Source of the DNA: Rudanella paleaurantiibacter
Lineage (GTDB): Bacteria; Bacteroidota; Bacteroidia; Cytophagales; Spirosomataceae
DNA: 64,000 nt
Direction of reading: 5' to 3'
Assembly (NCBI RefSeq): GCF_009184635.1
Contig: NZ_WELI01000014.1
Location: forward strand, 85,333 to 149,332
Numbering within the stretch: position 1 is the stretch's first letter; every line of letters starts with the position of its first letter. Shown in pieces: positions 44,786 to 54,398 of this stretch. The notes below the pieces were generated by a model. The model saw only the letters and a list, made by a program, of their open reading frames with translations, ran no database searches and was not told where the DNA came from. Position numbers and translations under genes: made by a program.

Positions 44786-45453
44786 GCATCTGGATTGCCG
44801 GCACGGTGGAAGAAGTGTTTGCGGCCTCGAAAACCGGATTAGTTAACGCCATTGTAACAAATCCAACCGTTATTGCGGGCTGGACGAAGGGTGGCCAAAC
44901 ACTTGAATCGGTAGCCTCCGACGTCATCAGCGCGACGCAATTGCCCCTGTACATGCAGCTTCATGGCCCTACGCAGGAGCATTTCCTACGGGAAACCGCG
45001 TATTTGAAACGAATCTCAGACCGAATCATTCCCAAATTACCGGCTACTCGCGAAGGGCTGGCTGCGGCTGCCGAACTGGAAGCCAACAACACCGAGACGC
45101 TTATCACGACAGTGTGTTCGGTGAATCAGGCGTACGCCAGCGCGTCGGCCCACGCCACTACCATTTGCCCCTACTTCAGTCGGGTACGCGATGCCAGCGA
45201 AGACGCCATTGAATTGATCCGCAACATCGCGACGCTGTACCGGCGTTGGGGGGTAAAAACCCACATACGGCCCGCCAGCGTTCGGTCCGTGCAGGACGTG
45301 CAGGACTGTCTGCTGGCCGGAGCCGATGGGGTTATTATTTTCTACGATGTGTTTGAGCAACTCTTTCTGCATCCGGTCACGGAGCAGTCGCTACAGGCTT
45401 TCGAGGCCGATTGGGAGCAAACGAACCGTTTGGAAACGTATCCGTTTGACTGA
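44782..45453 (+). CDS. Transaldolase / fructose-6-phosphate aldolase-like protein
   Basis: A 223-residue TIM-barrel protein with the short form of the transaldolase fold. NAIVTNPTVIAGWTKGG marks the N-terminal part, and the likely Schiff-base lysine is in RIIPKLPATREG (about residue 81). The length matches TalC/FSA-type aldolases. It shares ATGA with the kinase upstream, so a kinase-then-aldolase path is implied. A true transaldolase role cannot be excluded. Confidence 0.8.
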   Translation: MSIWIAGTVEEVFAASKTGLVNAIVTNPTVIAGWTKGGQTLESVASDVISATQLPLYMQLHGPTQEHFLRETAYLKRISDRIIPKLPATREGLAAAAELEANNTETLITTVCSVNQAYASASAHATTICPYFSRVRDASEDAIELIRNIATLYRRWGVKTHIRPASVRSVQDVQDCLLAGADGVIIFYDVFEQLFLHPVTEQSLQAFEADWEQTNRLETYPFD

Positions 45454-45473
45454 AAACGAACCCGTGTAAGCCG

Positions 45474-46868
45474 ATGAAACGGGCGATCCAAACCGGCACA
45501 CTGTGCCTTTTACTAATGGGTATATCTGACGTAAAGAGCCAGACAATACGGAGTGATTTTCGGACAGAACGTCAGCTTACGCACGACGCTACAGGCCACA
45601 CCCTGAACAACACGCAGGTGTTCTCGCCCGATGACGAGTGGATTGTGTACGATACCCGCAACCTTGATACCGAGTTGGGCAAAACCTGCTGTATCCGAAT
45701 CCTGAACCTCAAAACGGGCGAAGACCGGCTGGTGTATCAAACCCCAAATCAGACTGAGCATGGCCCTGGAGCCGGTGCCGCCACGTTTTGCCCAACCAAA
45801 TCCCAGGTGCTGTTTCTGCACGGCCTCCGCAACGCCGATGCTCAAACACTCTACGCCATCACCCGGCGAACGGGCGTACTGATCCATATCGACCAACCCC
45901 AACGACCGCACTTTCTCGATGGCCGCGATGGTTCACCCCCGTTCACGCCCGGAGCTTTGCGGGGCGGCACCCACGCGCATCAGTGGAGTGGCGATGGCGA
46001 ATGGGTCAGTTTTACGTACAACGACGAGGTAATTGAACGCCTGTCCCATACGGACATATCCGTCAAAGACCTGCGAACGGTGGGGGTAATGGCTCCGGTT
46101 CGGGCAGTCTCGGCTCCTGATGCCAACAACGCCGACACCTTCGGGGGTGAGTGGTTCGCGACGGTGGTGGCGCGGGTAACGGAGCAACCCCAGCCCGGCA
46201 GCAACGAGATCGACAAAGCGTTTGATGAAACCTGGATTGGCCGCGATGGCTATCAAAAGCCGGATGGTAGCCAACAGAAACGGGCATTGGCGTTTCAGGG
46301 AAATGTCCGCAACAAAGCCAACCAGACCATCACCGAAGTATTCGTCCTCGACCTGCCCAGCAATCCCAGCGATCTAACCAAAGCCGCCCCAAACGAACCC
46401 CTTGAAGGCACGGCAGCCACCCGACCTAACCCGCCCGCCGGGGTGGTACAGCGTCGGATCACGTTCACCGAAACCGGCATTGAAGGCCCACGCCATTGGC
46501 TGCGAACCACGCCGGATGGCTCGTTGATCGGATTTCTGGCCAAAGACGCCGACGGGTATATCCAGGTGTTTGGCGTATCGCCTAACGGCGGCCCGATTCG
46601 GCAGCTAACCCATCAGCCGTTCTCCGTTCAAACCCCGTTCAACTTCAGCCCTGATGGAAAACAAGTTGCGTATGCCGCCGACAATAGCCTGTTCATCAGC
46701 GATTTACAAACTGGCCACCCCCACCGATTAACCCCGCGTGCTGCCGACGAAAATCGACCCATAAACGGCGTTACCTGGTCGAACAAGGGCGACCGGGTGG
46801 TGTACAATCGCTACGTCAGCACGGTAGTCGGTCGGTTCATTCAAGTATTTCAACTAAGTTGGTTTTGA
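45474..46868 (+). CDS. Secreted DUF3748-like beta-propeller protein
   Basis: A 464-residue exported protein with a short signal peptide (to about residue 22) and repeated WD40-like/TolB-type blades (FSPDDEWIVYDTRNL, FSPDGKQVAYAADNSL). The whole fits DUF3748, the YidR family. The role of YidR is unknown; the presence of an SSS transporter and AraC regulator in the same locus argues for a place in sugar use. It is 20 bp after the preceding gene. Confidence 0.8.
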   Translation: MKRAIQTGTLCLLLMGISDVKSQTIRSDFRTERQLTHDATGHTLNNTQVFSPDDEWIVYDTRNLDTELGKTCCIRILNLKTGEDRLVYQTPNQTEHGPGAGAATFCPTKSQVLFLHGLRNADAQTLYAITRRTGVLIHIDQPQRPHFLDGRDGSPPFTPGALRGGTHAHQWSGDGEWVSFTYNDEVIERLSHTDISVKDLRTVGVMAPVRAVSAPDANNADTFGGEWFATVVARVTEQPQPGSNEIDKAFDETWIGRDGYQKPDGSQQKRALAFQGNVRNKANQTITEVFVLDLPSNPSDLTKAAPNEPLEGTAATRPNPPAGVVQRRITFTETGIEGPRHWLRTTPDGSLIGFLAKDADGYIQVFGVSPNGGPIRQLTHQPFSVQTPFNFSPDGKQVAYAADNSLFISDLQTGHPHRLTPRAADENRPINGVTWSNKGDRVVYNRYVSTVVGRFIQVFQLSWF

Positions 46869-46985
46869 TTGCCTGTCAGGTTGTGCAATTGACCATTACG
46901 GAGAATGCCCGAAAATAATGAGTAACGTTTTCTGTCAGGTTCTTTTCAACAAGCAGCAGATTACGTTGGTCAGGTTGATGTACGA

Positions 46986-49900
46986 ATGATACGGCAAGGA
47001 GTTAAAGTGAAGCATGGGGGGCTGTTGTCCGTTATACTTTTTTTAGTCGGTTGGGCAGCTATCCGGCAGACGGCTCATAGCCAGCCCATTACCCCCAAAT
47101 TTCATTCCATTTCGCAGGAACAGGGGCTGTCCAATAACTCCGTGACCTGCATTTATCAGGATCAGACGGGGTTTATCTGGATGGGTACGCGCAACGGCCT
47201 GAATCGCTATGATGGCCATGAACTACAGGTTTACTCCAAGGAACGGGAAGGCCGTTTCCACATTCCCCGCGACAACATTTACGATATTGGTGAGGATGCC
47301 CACCGACAGGTCCTGATCGCTACCCTCAATGGCGAACTGCTCGTGCAGGATTCGATAACGCACCAGTTTACCCCGTTTTTCAGGCCCGACGAGAACCAAC
47401 GACACGGCTTCAATCAGATGTTGTTTCTTAAAATATACACCGATAGCCGGGGAATGCTGTGGCTGACTACGCATCGGCACGGCCTGATTGCCATTGACCA
47501 ACAACGGCGGACGTTCCGGTTTTACACCACTCAGTCGTTGCCCGCCATCGCCAGCAACCGGGTTATTACGGTGCGGGAGGACACCCAGCATCGGTTGTGG
47601 GTTGGCACCGACGCGGGCGTGACGCTCCTGAGTCCCGACCACAAAAGCAGTAGTCAGTATGCGCCTGGAGCCAATGGGCGTAGCCGGGATGCGAACCACG
47701 TAAATGCTTTTTTTGAAGACCGCCTGAACCGAATGTGGGTGGCAACGGGCGGTGGGGTATTTTTGTACCAACCGGCTGAAGCGGCCTTTTTACCGGTCGA
47801 AAAACTGGCTCTTAGCCCATCCCTATTCGCAACGGCGCGTACCTTACAGGATGACTTAAACGGAAATCTCTGGATCGGCACTGACGACGGACTGTTTGTT
47901 TTTGATCTCCAGAAACAGACCCTTACGCCCGTAAAAACCGATGCGAGCCAACGCTACGCCCTTAACGATCAATACGTATTCTCAATTTGCCGTGACCGAC
48001 AGGGCGATATGTGGGTGGGGACGTATTACGGGGGCGTAAACGTAACCTACTTTTCGGCTTATGGCTTCGATCAGTTTCCACAGCCTCGCGCCCACAGCGC
48101 GTTGGACGGTAAAATTATCCGCGATATTGTGGAAGACCGCTCCGGGAATCTGTGGTTTGGGCTGGAGAACAGCGGGGTAGTGGGTCTGATGCGCGACGGC
48201 CAAACCATTCGGGTGCTCAATCACACCGGTCCAACCGGCCAAACCTTGCTCGGCAATCAGATTCAGGGTCTCGACGACGATGCCGACGGGACACTCTGGA
48301 TTGGCAGCTACAACCGGGGCGTGAACCAGTACGACCCCAAAACGGGCCGGGTGATGCACCTGCAACATGAACCGGGCAACGCCAATAGTCTGGTTTCCAA
48401 TGCGGTAAACAATATTCTGGTGGATCGAAAAGGGCGCGTCTGGATCGGTACGAACCTCGGTGGACTGGATCGGTACGACAAAAAAAGCCAGACGTTCCGG
48501 CATTACCGGCACTCGGCCCGGCCCGGCAGCATCGACAACGATCAGATTGCCACGCTCTACGAAGACACAAACGGGCAAATCTGGGCAGGAACCACCACCG
48601 GCCTGAACCGCTACGATGAGCAGCGCGATCTGTTTGTGGCCTACTCCAAGTTGAACGACGCCGTATCGGCAGCGGGCCTGTACGTGACGGCTATTTTTGA
48701 GGATCAGCGGGGAACCTTGTGGGTAGGCACCGCGGGCGACGGGCTGTTTGCCCTAAACCCAGTTACAGGAAAATTCCGGCACGTTAGCCCGGACCGACAG
48801 ATTGCCAATGCCACGGTTTACAAGATTTTAGAGGACCGCGACGGGCAGTTGTGGTTCGGGTCCAACACGGGTCTGTATCGCTACGCCCCCGCCCAGAATC
48901 GTTACGTGAAATACACCATTAGCGACGGATTAGTGTCTAATCAGTTCAACTACAACGCCGGTAGCCTGTTGAAAAACGGGCGGCTCATTTTCGGGTCAGT
49001 GAACGGCTACACCCTGTTCGACCCGGCCCGGATTCAAAAGCCCGATTTCAAACACGCCCTCGCTCTCACTGATTTTCGGGTTAACAACCAACCCGCCTAT
49101 TCAGTCAACGAACTGGAGCGGGCTATTCCGCAGGCGGTTCGGCTGGCGCACGACCAATCGACGCTGCAATTTTCGTTTGTTGCGCTGGAATACGGTAGTT
49201 TCGACAACAAGCAGTACGCCTATAAACTCGAAAATTACGACGACAACTGGTCAACGGCGGCCAAAAACCGGGTGGCAACCTACACCCGGTTGCCGCCCGG
49301 TACGTATCAGTTTCGGGTGAAAGCCACCAACAACGATGGCGATTGGGTGGCTGCTTCATCGCCCGTTCTGATCACAATTCGCCCGCCCTTCTGGCAGACA
49401 ACCTGGGCCTACACGGGCTACGGCCTGCTGCTTCTGGGGTTTCTGTATCTGCTTCGGCGGTATTCGCTGATCGAGATCGACCGCAAAAAACAGTTGTTGC
49501 TGGAACATTACGAGCGCGAACGGGAACAGGAATTGAGCGCAATGAAATACCGGTTTTTCACCAATATGTCGCACGAGTTCCGAACACCCCTCACGCTCAT
49601 CAAGGCCCCGTTGGACGAGTTGTTGACGCTGGCGCAACTCAGCCGCGAGCAGGTACGGCAGCGACTCACGCTGATGAGTCAGCAGGTGGGCAAAATGGTG
49701 CGGTTGGTCGATCAACTCATGGACGTGAGCAAAGCCGAGTCGGGCTTTCTGCAACTGCACCCGCAGTCAACCGAGTTGGTCGCTCTGTGCACCGGGCTGG
49801 TGCGGCAATTTGAAGGTGCGGCCAATCAGCAGAACATCGGACTCCAATTTGCGCCGGAAATCGGTCGTTTGTTGGCCTGGGTCGATGCCGACAAGGTGGA

Positions 49901-51098
49901 GAAGGTGTTGTATAATTTGCTCACGAACGCTTTTAAATATACGCCCGCCAACGGCCAAATCACCGTTCGGCTTGATCGGACGGGAGCAAACCCAACGGGC
50001 GAATGGGCGGTAATTTCGGTAGCAGATACGGGCGTTGGCATCCCGCCGACCGACCTGAAGCGAGTCTTTGAACGCTTTTATCAGGCTGATAATCAACACC
50101 AATTGGCGCAGAAGGGAACGGGTATTGGCCTGGCCTTGTGCCGCGAGTTAGTGGAGTTGCACGGCGGCACGATAACCGTCGAAAGTAGTCCTAATCAAGG
50201 TAGCCGATTTGTGGTGTCGCTGCCGTTAGTTGTCCCCCCGTCGGAGCAGCAGCCGCCTTCGCCCGACCCCGTATCCACCGAAAACCCGGAACCTGCCGGG
50301 GCCGGGTTGGTGCTGCTGACACCTACCACTCACCGCCCGACGCTGTTGCTGGTGGAAGACGAGCCGGACGTGCAGACTTACCTGCGCGACCTGCTCCAAA
50401 CGAGCTACGAGGTAACGAGTCTGAACAACGGGCAGGAAGCCTGGGCGTATTTGCAGGAGCACCTGCCCGACGTGATCGTGAGCGACGTGATGATGCCGCT
50501 CATGGACGGAATCGAGTTGTGCAAACGGATAAAAACCCACCTGACCACCTGCCATCTGCCCGTGCTGATGCTCACGGCCCGCAGCACGGTGGACGATCAG
50601 GTGGAGGGTCTCACCATCGGGGCCGACGACTACGTGCCCAAGCCGTTCCACCCGCAACTGCTGCTGATTCGGTTGCAGAACCTGCTCCAGAACCGGCAAC
50701 TGCTCAAAGACAAGCTCCGCAAAGAACTGATCCTGCAACCGCAGGCCGTAACGACCAACTCGTTGGACGAAGAGTTTTTGAAGCGGGTTATGGACATCAC
50801 CGAAGCGGGCATCGAAAACCCCGATTTCAACGCGCAGTTTTTAGTAGAGTCGCTCAACATGAGCCGCTCGGCCTTTTACCGTAAGCTACAGGCCATCACC
50901 GACCTCTCGCCCGGCGATTTCATCCGCGATGTTCGTCTGAAGCGGGCGGCCCAACTGCTCGCCCGGCAGGAGCTTATGGTCGCGGAAGTGGCCTACGCCG
51001 TGGGGTACAACGATCTGAAAACCTTCCGGCAGAATTTTCAGCAGCGATTTGGCATCACACCATCGGGGTACGGGAAAATTAACCCGGCCACTTCCTAA
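46986..51098 (+). CDS. Hybrid two-component system regulator (HTCS)
   Basis: A 1370-residue single-protein sensor and regulator. In order: signal peptide or anchor (about 12-32), a periplasmic double propeller of two-component-regulator repeats (40-720), a Y_Y_Y domain (about 735-800), a membrane segment (about 806-826), HisKA with MSHEFRTPLTLIK (phosphohistidine about 863), HATPase (about 970-1080, DTGVGIPP and GTGIGLAL), a receiver (about 1120-1240, Asp near 1167 in VSDVMMPLMDG), and an AraC-type HTH at the end. It would sense the freed oligosaccharide and activate the second SusC/SusD set and the rhamnosidases. Confidence 0.95.
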   Translation: MIRQGVKVKHGGLLSVILFLVGWAAIRQTAHSQPITPKFHSISQEQGLSNNSVTCIYQDQTGFIWMGTRNGLNRYDGHELQVYSKEREGRFHIPRDNIYDIGEDAHRQVLIATLNGELLVQDSITHQFTPFFRPDENQRHGFNQMLFLKIYTDSRGMLWLTTHRHGLIAIDQQRRTFRFYTTQSLPAIASNRVITVREDTQHRLWVGTDAGVTLLSPDHKSSSQYAPGANGRSRDANHVNAFFEDRLNRMWVATGGGVFLYQPAEAAFLPVEKLALSPSLFATARTLQDDLNGNLWIGTDDGLFVFDLQKQTLTPVKTDASQRYALNDQYVFSICRDRQGDMWVGTYYGGVNVTYFSAYGFDQFPQPRAHSALDGKIIRDIVEDRSGNLWFGLENSGVVGLMRDGQTIRVLNHTGPTGQTLLGNQIQGLDDDADGTLWIGSYNRGVNQYDPKTGRVMHLQHEPGNANSLVSNAVNNILVDRKGRVWIGTNLGGLDRYDKKSQTFRHYRHSARPGSIDNDQIATLYEDTNGQIWAGTTTGLNRYDEQRDLFVAYSKLNDAVSAAGLYVTAIFEDQRGTLWVGTAGDGLFALNPVTGKFRHVSPDRQIANATVYKILEDRDGQLWFGSNTGLYRYAPAQNRYVKYTISDGLVSNQFNYNAGSLLKNGRLIFGSVNGYTLFDPARIQKPDFKHALALTDFRVNNQPAYSVNELERAIPQAVRLAHDQSTLQFSFVALEYGSFDNKQYAYKLENYDDNWSTAAKNRVATYTRLPPGTYQFRVKATNNDGDWVAASSPVLITIRPPFWQTTWAYTGYGLLLLGFLYLLRRYSLIEIDRKKQLLLEHYEREREQELSAMKYRFFTNMSHEFRTPLTLIKAPLDELLTLAQLSREQVRQRLTLMSQQVGKMVRLVDQLMDVSKAESGFLQLHPQSTELVALCTGLVRQFEGAANQQNIGLQFAPEIGRLLAWVDADKVEKVLYNLLTNAFKYTPANGQITVRLDRTGANPTGEWAVISVADTGVGIPPTDLKRVFERFYQADNQHQLAQKGTGIGLALCRELVELHGGTITVESSPNQGSRFVVSLPLVVPPSEQQPPSPDPVSTENPEPAGAGLVLLTPTTHRPTLLLVEDEPDVQTYLRDLLQTSYEVTSLNNGQEAWAYLQEHLPDVIVSDVMMPLMDGIELCKRIKTHLTTCHLPVLMLTARSTVDDQVEGLTIGADDYVPKPFHPQLLLIRLQNLLQNRQLLKDKLRKELILQPQAVTTNSLDEEFLKRVMDITEAGIENPDFNAQFLVESLNMSRSAFYRKLQAITDLSPGDFIRDVRLKRAAQLLARQELMVAEVAYAVGYNDLKTFRQNFQQRFGITPSGYGKINPATS

Positions 51099-51233
51099 GA
51101 ATCCCCCTTTCCGGTCGCTCTGACCAGTTTTCCCCCGTATTCTGGCACAAATCCCTCCCTTGTGGCTGCACAAATCCCCCTACTATTGCCCCACAGTTTT
51201 TGACTTATAACAAGTAATAATTACACTATCTGT

Positions 51234-54200
51234 ATGCGCCAACGAATACACGTTCAATCAGGGAGCCGGTTTGTGGTCCGTTTACTGGCGTTTCTGCTGG
51301 TAATGGGCATAGGAATGGGGCTTCCCGTGTGCGGGCAAACGCCCTCGCAAAGCCGGATTACCGGCAAAGTAATCGACGAAACGGGGAGCGGTCTGCCGGG
51401 GGTCAGTGTCTCACTCAAGGGTACTCAACAGGGAACCACTACCGACGCAGGCGGCAACTACGCACTTACTACGTCGGATGCCAATGTGGTGAAGGGAACG
51501 CTCGTTTTCTCGTTTATCGGGTATGCCACGCAGGAGATTGCGATTGGCGGGCAAACCACTATCAACGCATCGCTGAAAGCCAGCGAACAGTCGCTGAACG
51601 AGGTAGTCGTGGTGGGCTACGGCACCCAGAAAAAGGCTACGGTGACGGGGGCGGTTTCGTCGATTCAGACCCGCGACGTGAAGCAGAGTCCGGCGGCTAA
51701 CCTCGCCGTGACACTCGCGGGCCGACTGCCGGGCCTCACCGCCATTCAGCGCAGTGGCGAGCCGGGCCGCGACGTAACCCAGTTGTTTATCCGCGGGCAG
51801 GGCACCACCAACGCGCAGTCGCCCATTATTCTGGTGGACGGGGTCGAGCGGGATTTGACCTACATTGACCCCAACGAGGTGGAGACCGTCACGATTCTGA
51901 AAGATGCGTCGTCAACGGCGATTTTTGGGGTACGGGGGGCCAATGGGGTTATCTTGGTGACGACCAAACGCGGAGTGAGCGAGAAACCCGAAATCAATTT
52001 TTCTGCCGAAACGGGCCTTCAGGATTTCACGCGGCTGCTCAACCCGGTCAACTCCTATCAGTTTGCCCAGTTACGGAATCAGGCCCAGATCAACGACGGT
52101 CTGAAACCAACGTTCACCGATTACGCCCTCGAACGCTACCGGCTCGGCGATGATCCGGTTCGCTACCCAAACACCAACTGGCGCGACATGAACCTGAAAA
52201 AATTCTCGACGCAGCAACGGTACAACCTGAACGTGTCGGGCGGTTCCAAAAACATGAGCTACTTCGTGAATGCGGGGTTTCTGAGTCAGGGCGGGCAGTT
52301 TAAGGTAGAACCCGGTCTGAGTTATGACCCCAGCTTTTTCCTGAAACGCTACAATTTCCGCTCCAACATCGATATTCAATTAACCCCCCGGCTGAAGGCG
52401 TTTCTGAATGTGGCGGGCTATTTGGAAAAGCAAAACTCGCCCTACGGCGTGTGGGGGGCCTTGGGCGGAGACCCCAGCACCAACCTCGCCAATCAGTCGC
52501 CGTCGCTCTATATTCTGGCCAGTATTTTCTCGCTCCCGGCCACCGTCCCCGGCCCCGTCACGCCCGATGGACAGGTAACGACCTCGGACCTCGAAGTGAA
52601 CCCAGTCTATGGGCAGATCAACCGGACGGGCTACATTCAGCAGACCCGGAGTAACGTGATTGCATCGTATGGCATGGAGCAGAACTTAGATTTTATCACC
52701 AAAGGGCTGTCGGCGAAGGCCATTGTATCGTTCGATACGCGCACGACCAACAACCTGTTTGCGGGTAAAACTTACCGCAAATTCGTGCAGGTGGTGGACC
52801 CGAACCTCAAGGGGCGCGACGGGCGCGATAGTGTGTATTACCGGCCCTACAACAACGATCAGAATACGCCCCTGAGTTTGTCGGGGGGGCGGGCGTTCAA
52901 CACCCTCTCGAACGTGCAGGCGTATCTGAACTACAACCGGGTCTTTGCCGACCGGCATTCGTTTACGGGTTTGGTGCTGTATCAGCAGCAACAACAGGTG
53001 ATCGACGCGCAGTTGCCGTTCAATTTGCGGGGCGTGTCCACCCGCCTGTCCTACGGCTACAACGATACGTATTTTGCCGAATTCAACGCGGGCTACAACG
53101 GCTCCGAGCAGTTTGCGAAGGGTCGTCGGTTCGGATTTTTTCCGGCAGTTTCGGCGGGATGGGTGGTGTCCAACGAGAAGTTTTTGCAGAATAACCCGGT
53201 GGTTAGTTTGCTGAAACTTAGAGGGTCATACGGTTCGGTGGGCAACGACCGGGTTAGTAACCTGCGCTTTCTCTACCTCGACAATATTCAGGTGGCCGGG
53301 AGCGGCTACACGAGCAGCCTGAACTTCGGGCAGCGGATTCAGGAGAGTTTGCTCCGCAACGAGGAGTTGCAGTGGGAGGTGGCCAAAAAAGCCAACGTGG
53401 CCATCGAGTTGGGCCTGTTCAACCAGCTTAATCTGGCGGTGGACGTGTATTCCGAAAAGCGCGACAACATTCTGCGGACGCGGGGAACCGTGCCGGTGCT
53501 GAACGGATTGCCGCTCAGTTCGTTGCCGCCGGTGAACCTCGGCGTGATTCAGAACCGGGGCTACGAAATTGAATTAGGCTACCAGAAACGCTTCAGCCGC
53601 GACCTCTCGGTATTGTCGAAAATCAATTTCAACCACGCCCGCAACAAGCAGATTTTCGCCGATGAGCCGCTGCTCCCCGCCGACTACGCTTACCGCTACC
53701 GGCAAACCGGCTACCCGATTGGTCAGCCATTCGGCTACATCGTGGACGGCTATTTCAAGAGCGACGACGAGATCAAGGCATCGCCCAATCAGGTGGTGGG
53801 GGGCCATGCCTCGCGACCCGGCGATTTCAAATACAAAGACCTCAACAACGATGGTATCGTGAACGAAAAAGACCGCGCGCCCATTGGCTATTCCAACGTG
53901 CCGCAATACACCTTCGGGGCGGCTTTCAACGTGACCTACAAGGGGTTCGACGTGAGTTTTCTGTTGCAGGGCATCACGGGCGTATCGAATTTCTACCAAA
54001 GCCGGGGCATTTTCGAGACGGTTGGCAATTACGTTAGCCGACACCTCGAAAGCTGGACCCCGGAGCGAGTGGCGAGTGGCGAACCCATCAATTACCCCCG
54101 CCTGACCACGCAGGCATCGCCCAACAACATTGCCAACTCGTTTTTCATTGTCGATGCGAGCTATATCCGACTTCGGAACGCCGAAATCGGCTACACGTTG

Positions 54201-54374
54201 CCTGCGTCGGTGGCCCGGCGGGTGGGAGCCAAACGACTGCGGGTGTATTCAAACGGCCTGAACCTGCTCACCTTCGACCGGCTGCCGACCAAAGACATCG
54301 ACCCCGAAATCACGGACGGGCTTTCGTACCCCATCAACCGACTGTTCAACTTCGGCGTGAACGTCACGTTCTAA
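51234..54374 (+). CDS. SusC-like TonB-dependent receptor, copy 2
   Basis: A 1046-residue outer-membrane transporter. After a basic start and signal (FVVRLLAFLLVMGIGMGL), there are the carboxypeptidase-like domain (RITGKVIDETGSGLPGVSVS), the TonB box and plug (VVVVGYGTQKKATVTGAVSS), and a barrel ending in FGVNVTF. It is 135 bp after the regulator gene and 24 bp before its SusD partner. It resembles copy 1 only in family features; they likely import different glycans. Confidence 0.95.
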   Translation: MRQRIHVQSGSRFVVRLLAFLLVMGIGMGLPVCGQTPSQSRITGKVIDETGSGLPGVSVSLKGTQQGTTTDAGGNYALTTSDANVVKGTLVFSFIGYATQEIAIGGQTTINASLKASEQSLNEVVVVGYGTQKKATVTGAVSSIQTRDVKQSPAANLAVTLAGRLPGLTAIQRSGEPGRDVTQLFIRGQGTTNAQSPIILVDGVERDLTYIDPNEVETVTILKDASSTAIFGVRGANGVILVTTKRGVSEKPEINFSAETGLQDFTRLLNPVNSYQFAQLRNQAQINDGLKPTFTDYALERYRLGDDPVRYPNTNWRDMNLKKFSTQQRYNLNVSGGSKNMSYFVNAGFLSQGGQFKVEPGLSYDPSFFLKRYNFRSNIDIQLTPRLKAFLNVAGYLEKQNSPYGVWGALGGDPSTNLANQSPSLYILASIFSLPATVPGPVTPDGQVTTSDLEVNPVYGQINRTGYIQQTRSNVIASYGMEQNLDFITKGLSAKAIVSFDTRTTNNLFAGKTYRKFVQVVDPNLKGRDGRDSVYYRPYNNDQNTPLSLSGGRAFNTLSNVQAYLNYNRVFADRHSFTGLVLYQQQQQVIDAQLPFNLRGVSTRLSYGYNDTYFAEFNAGYNGSEQFAKGRRFGFFPAVSAGWVVSNEKFLQNNPVVSLLKLRGSYGSVGNDRVSNLRFLYLDNIQVAGSGYTSSLNFGQRIQESLLRNEELQWEVAKKANVAIELGLFNQLNLAVDVYSEKRDNILRTRGTVPVLNGLPLSSLPPVNLGVIQNRGYEIELGYQKRFSRDLSVLSKINFNHARNKQIFADEPLLPADYAYRYRQTGYPIGQPFGYIVDGYFKSDDEIKASPNQVVGGHASRPGDFKYKDLNNDGIVNEKDRAPIGYSNVPQYTFGAAFNVTYKGFDVSFLLQGITGVSNFYQSRGIFETVGNYVSRHLESWTPERVASGEPINYPRLTTQASPNNIANSFFIVDASYIRLRNAEIGYTLPASVARRVGAKRLRVYSNGLNLLTFDRLPTKDIDPEITDGLSYPINRLFNFGVNVTF

Positions 54375-54398
54375 ACCTCACTCTTTCGCATTTTACCA

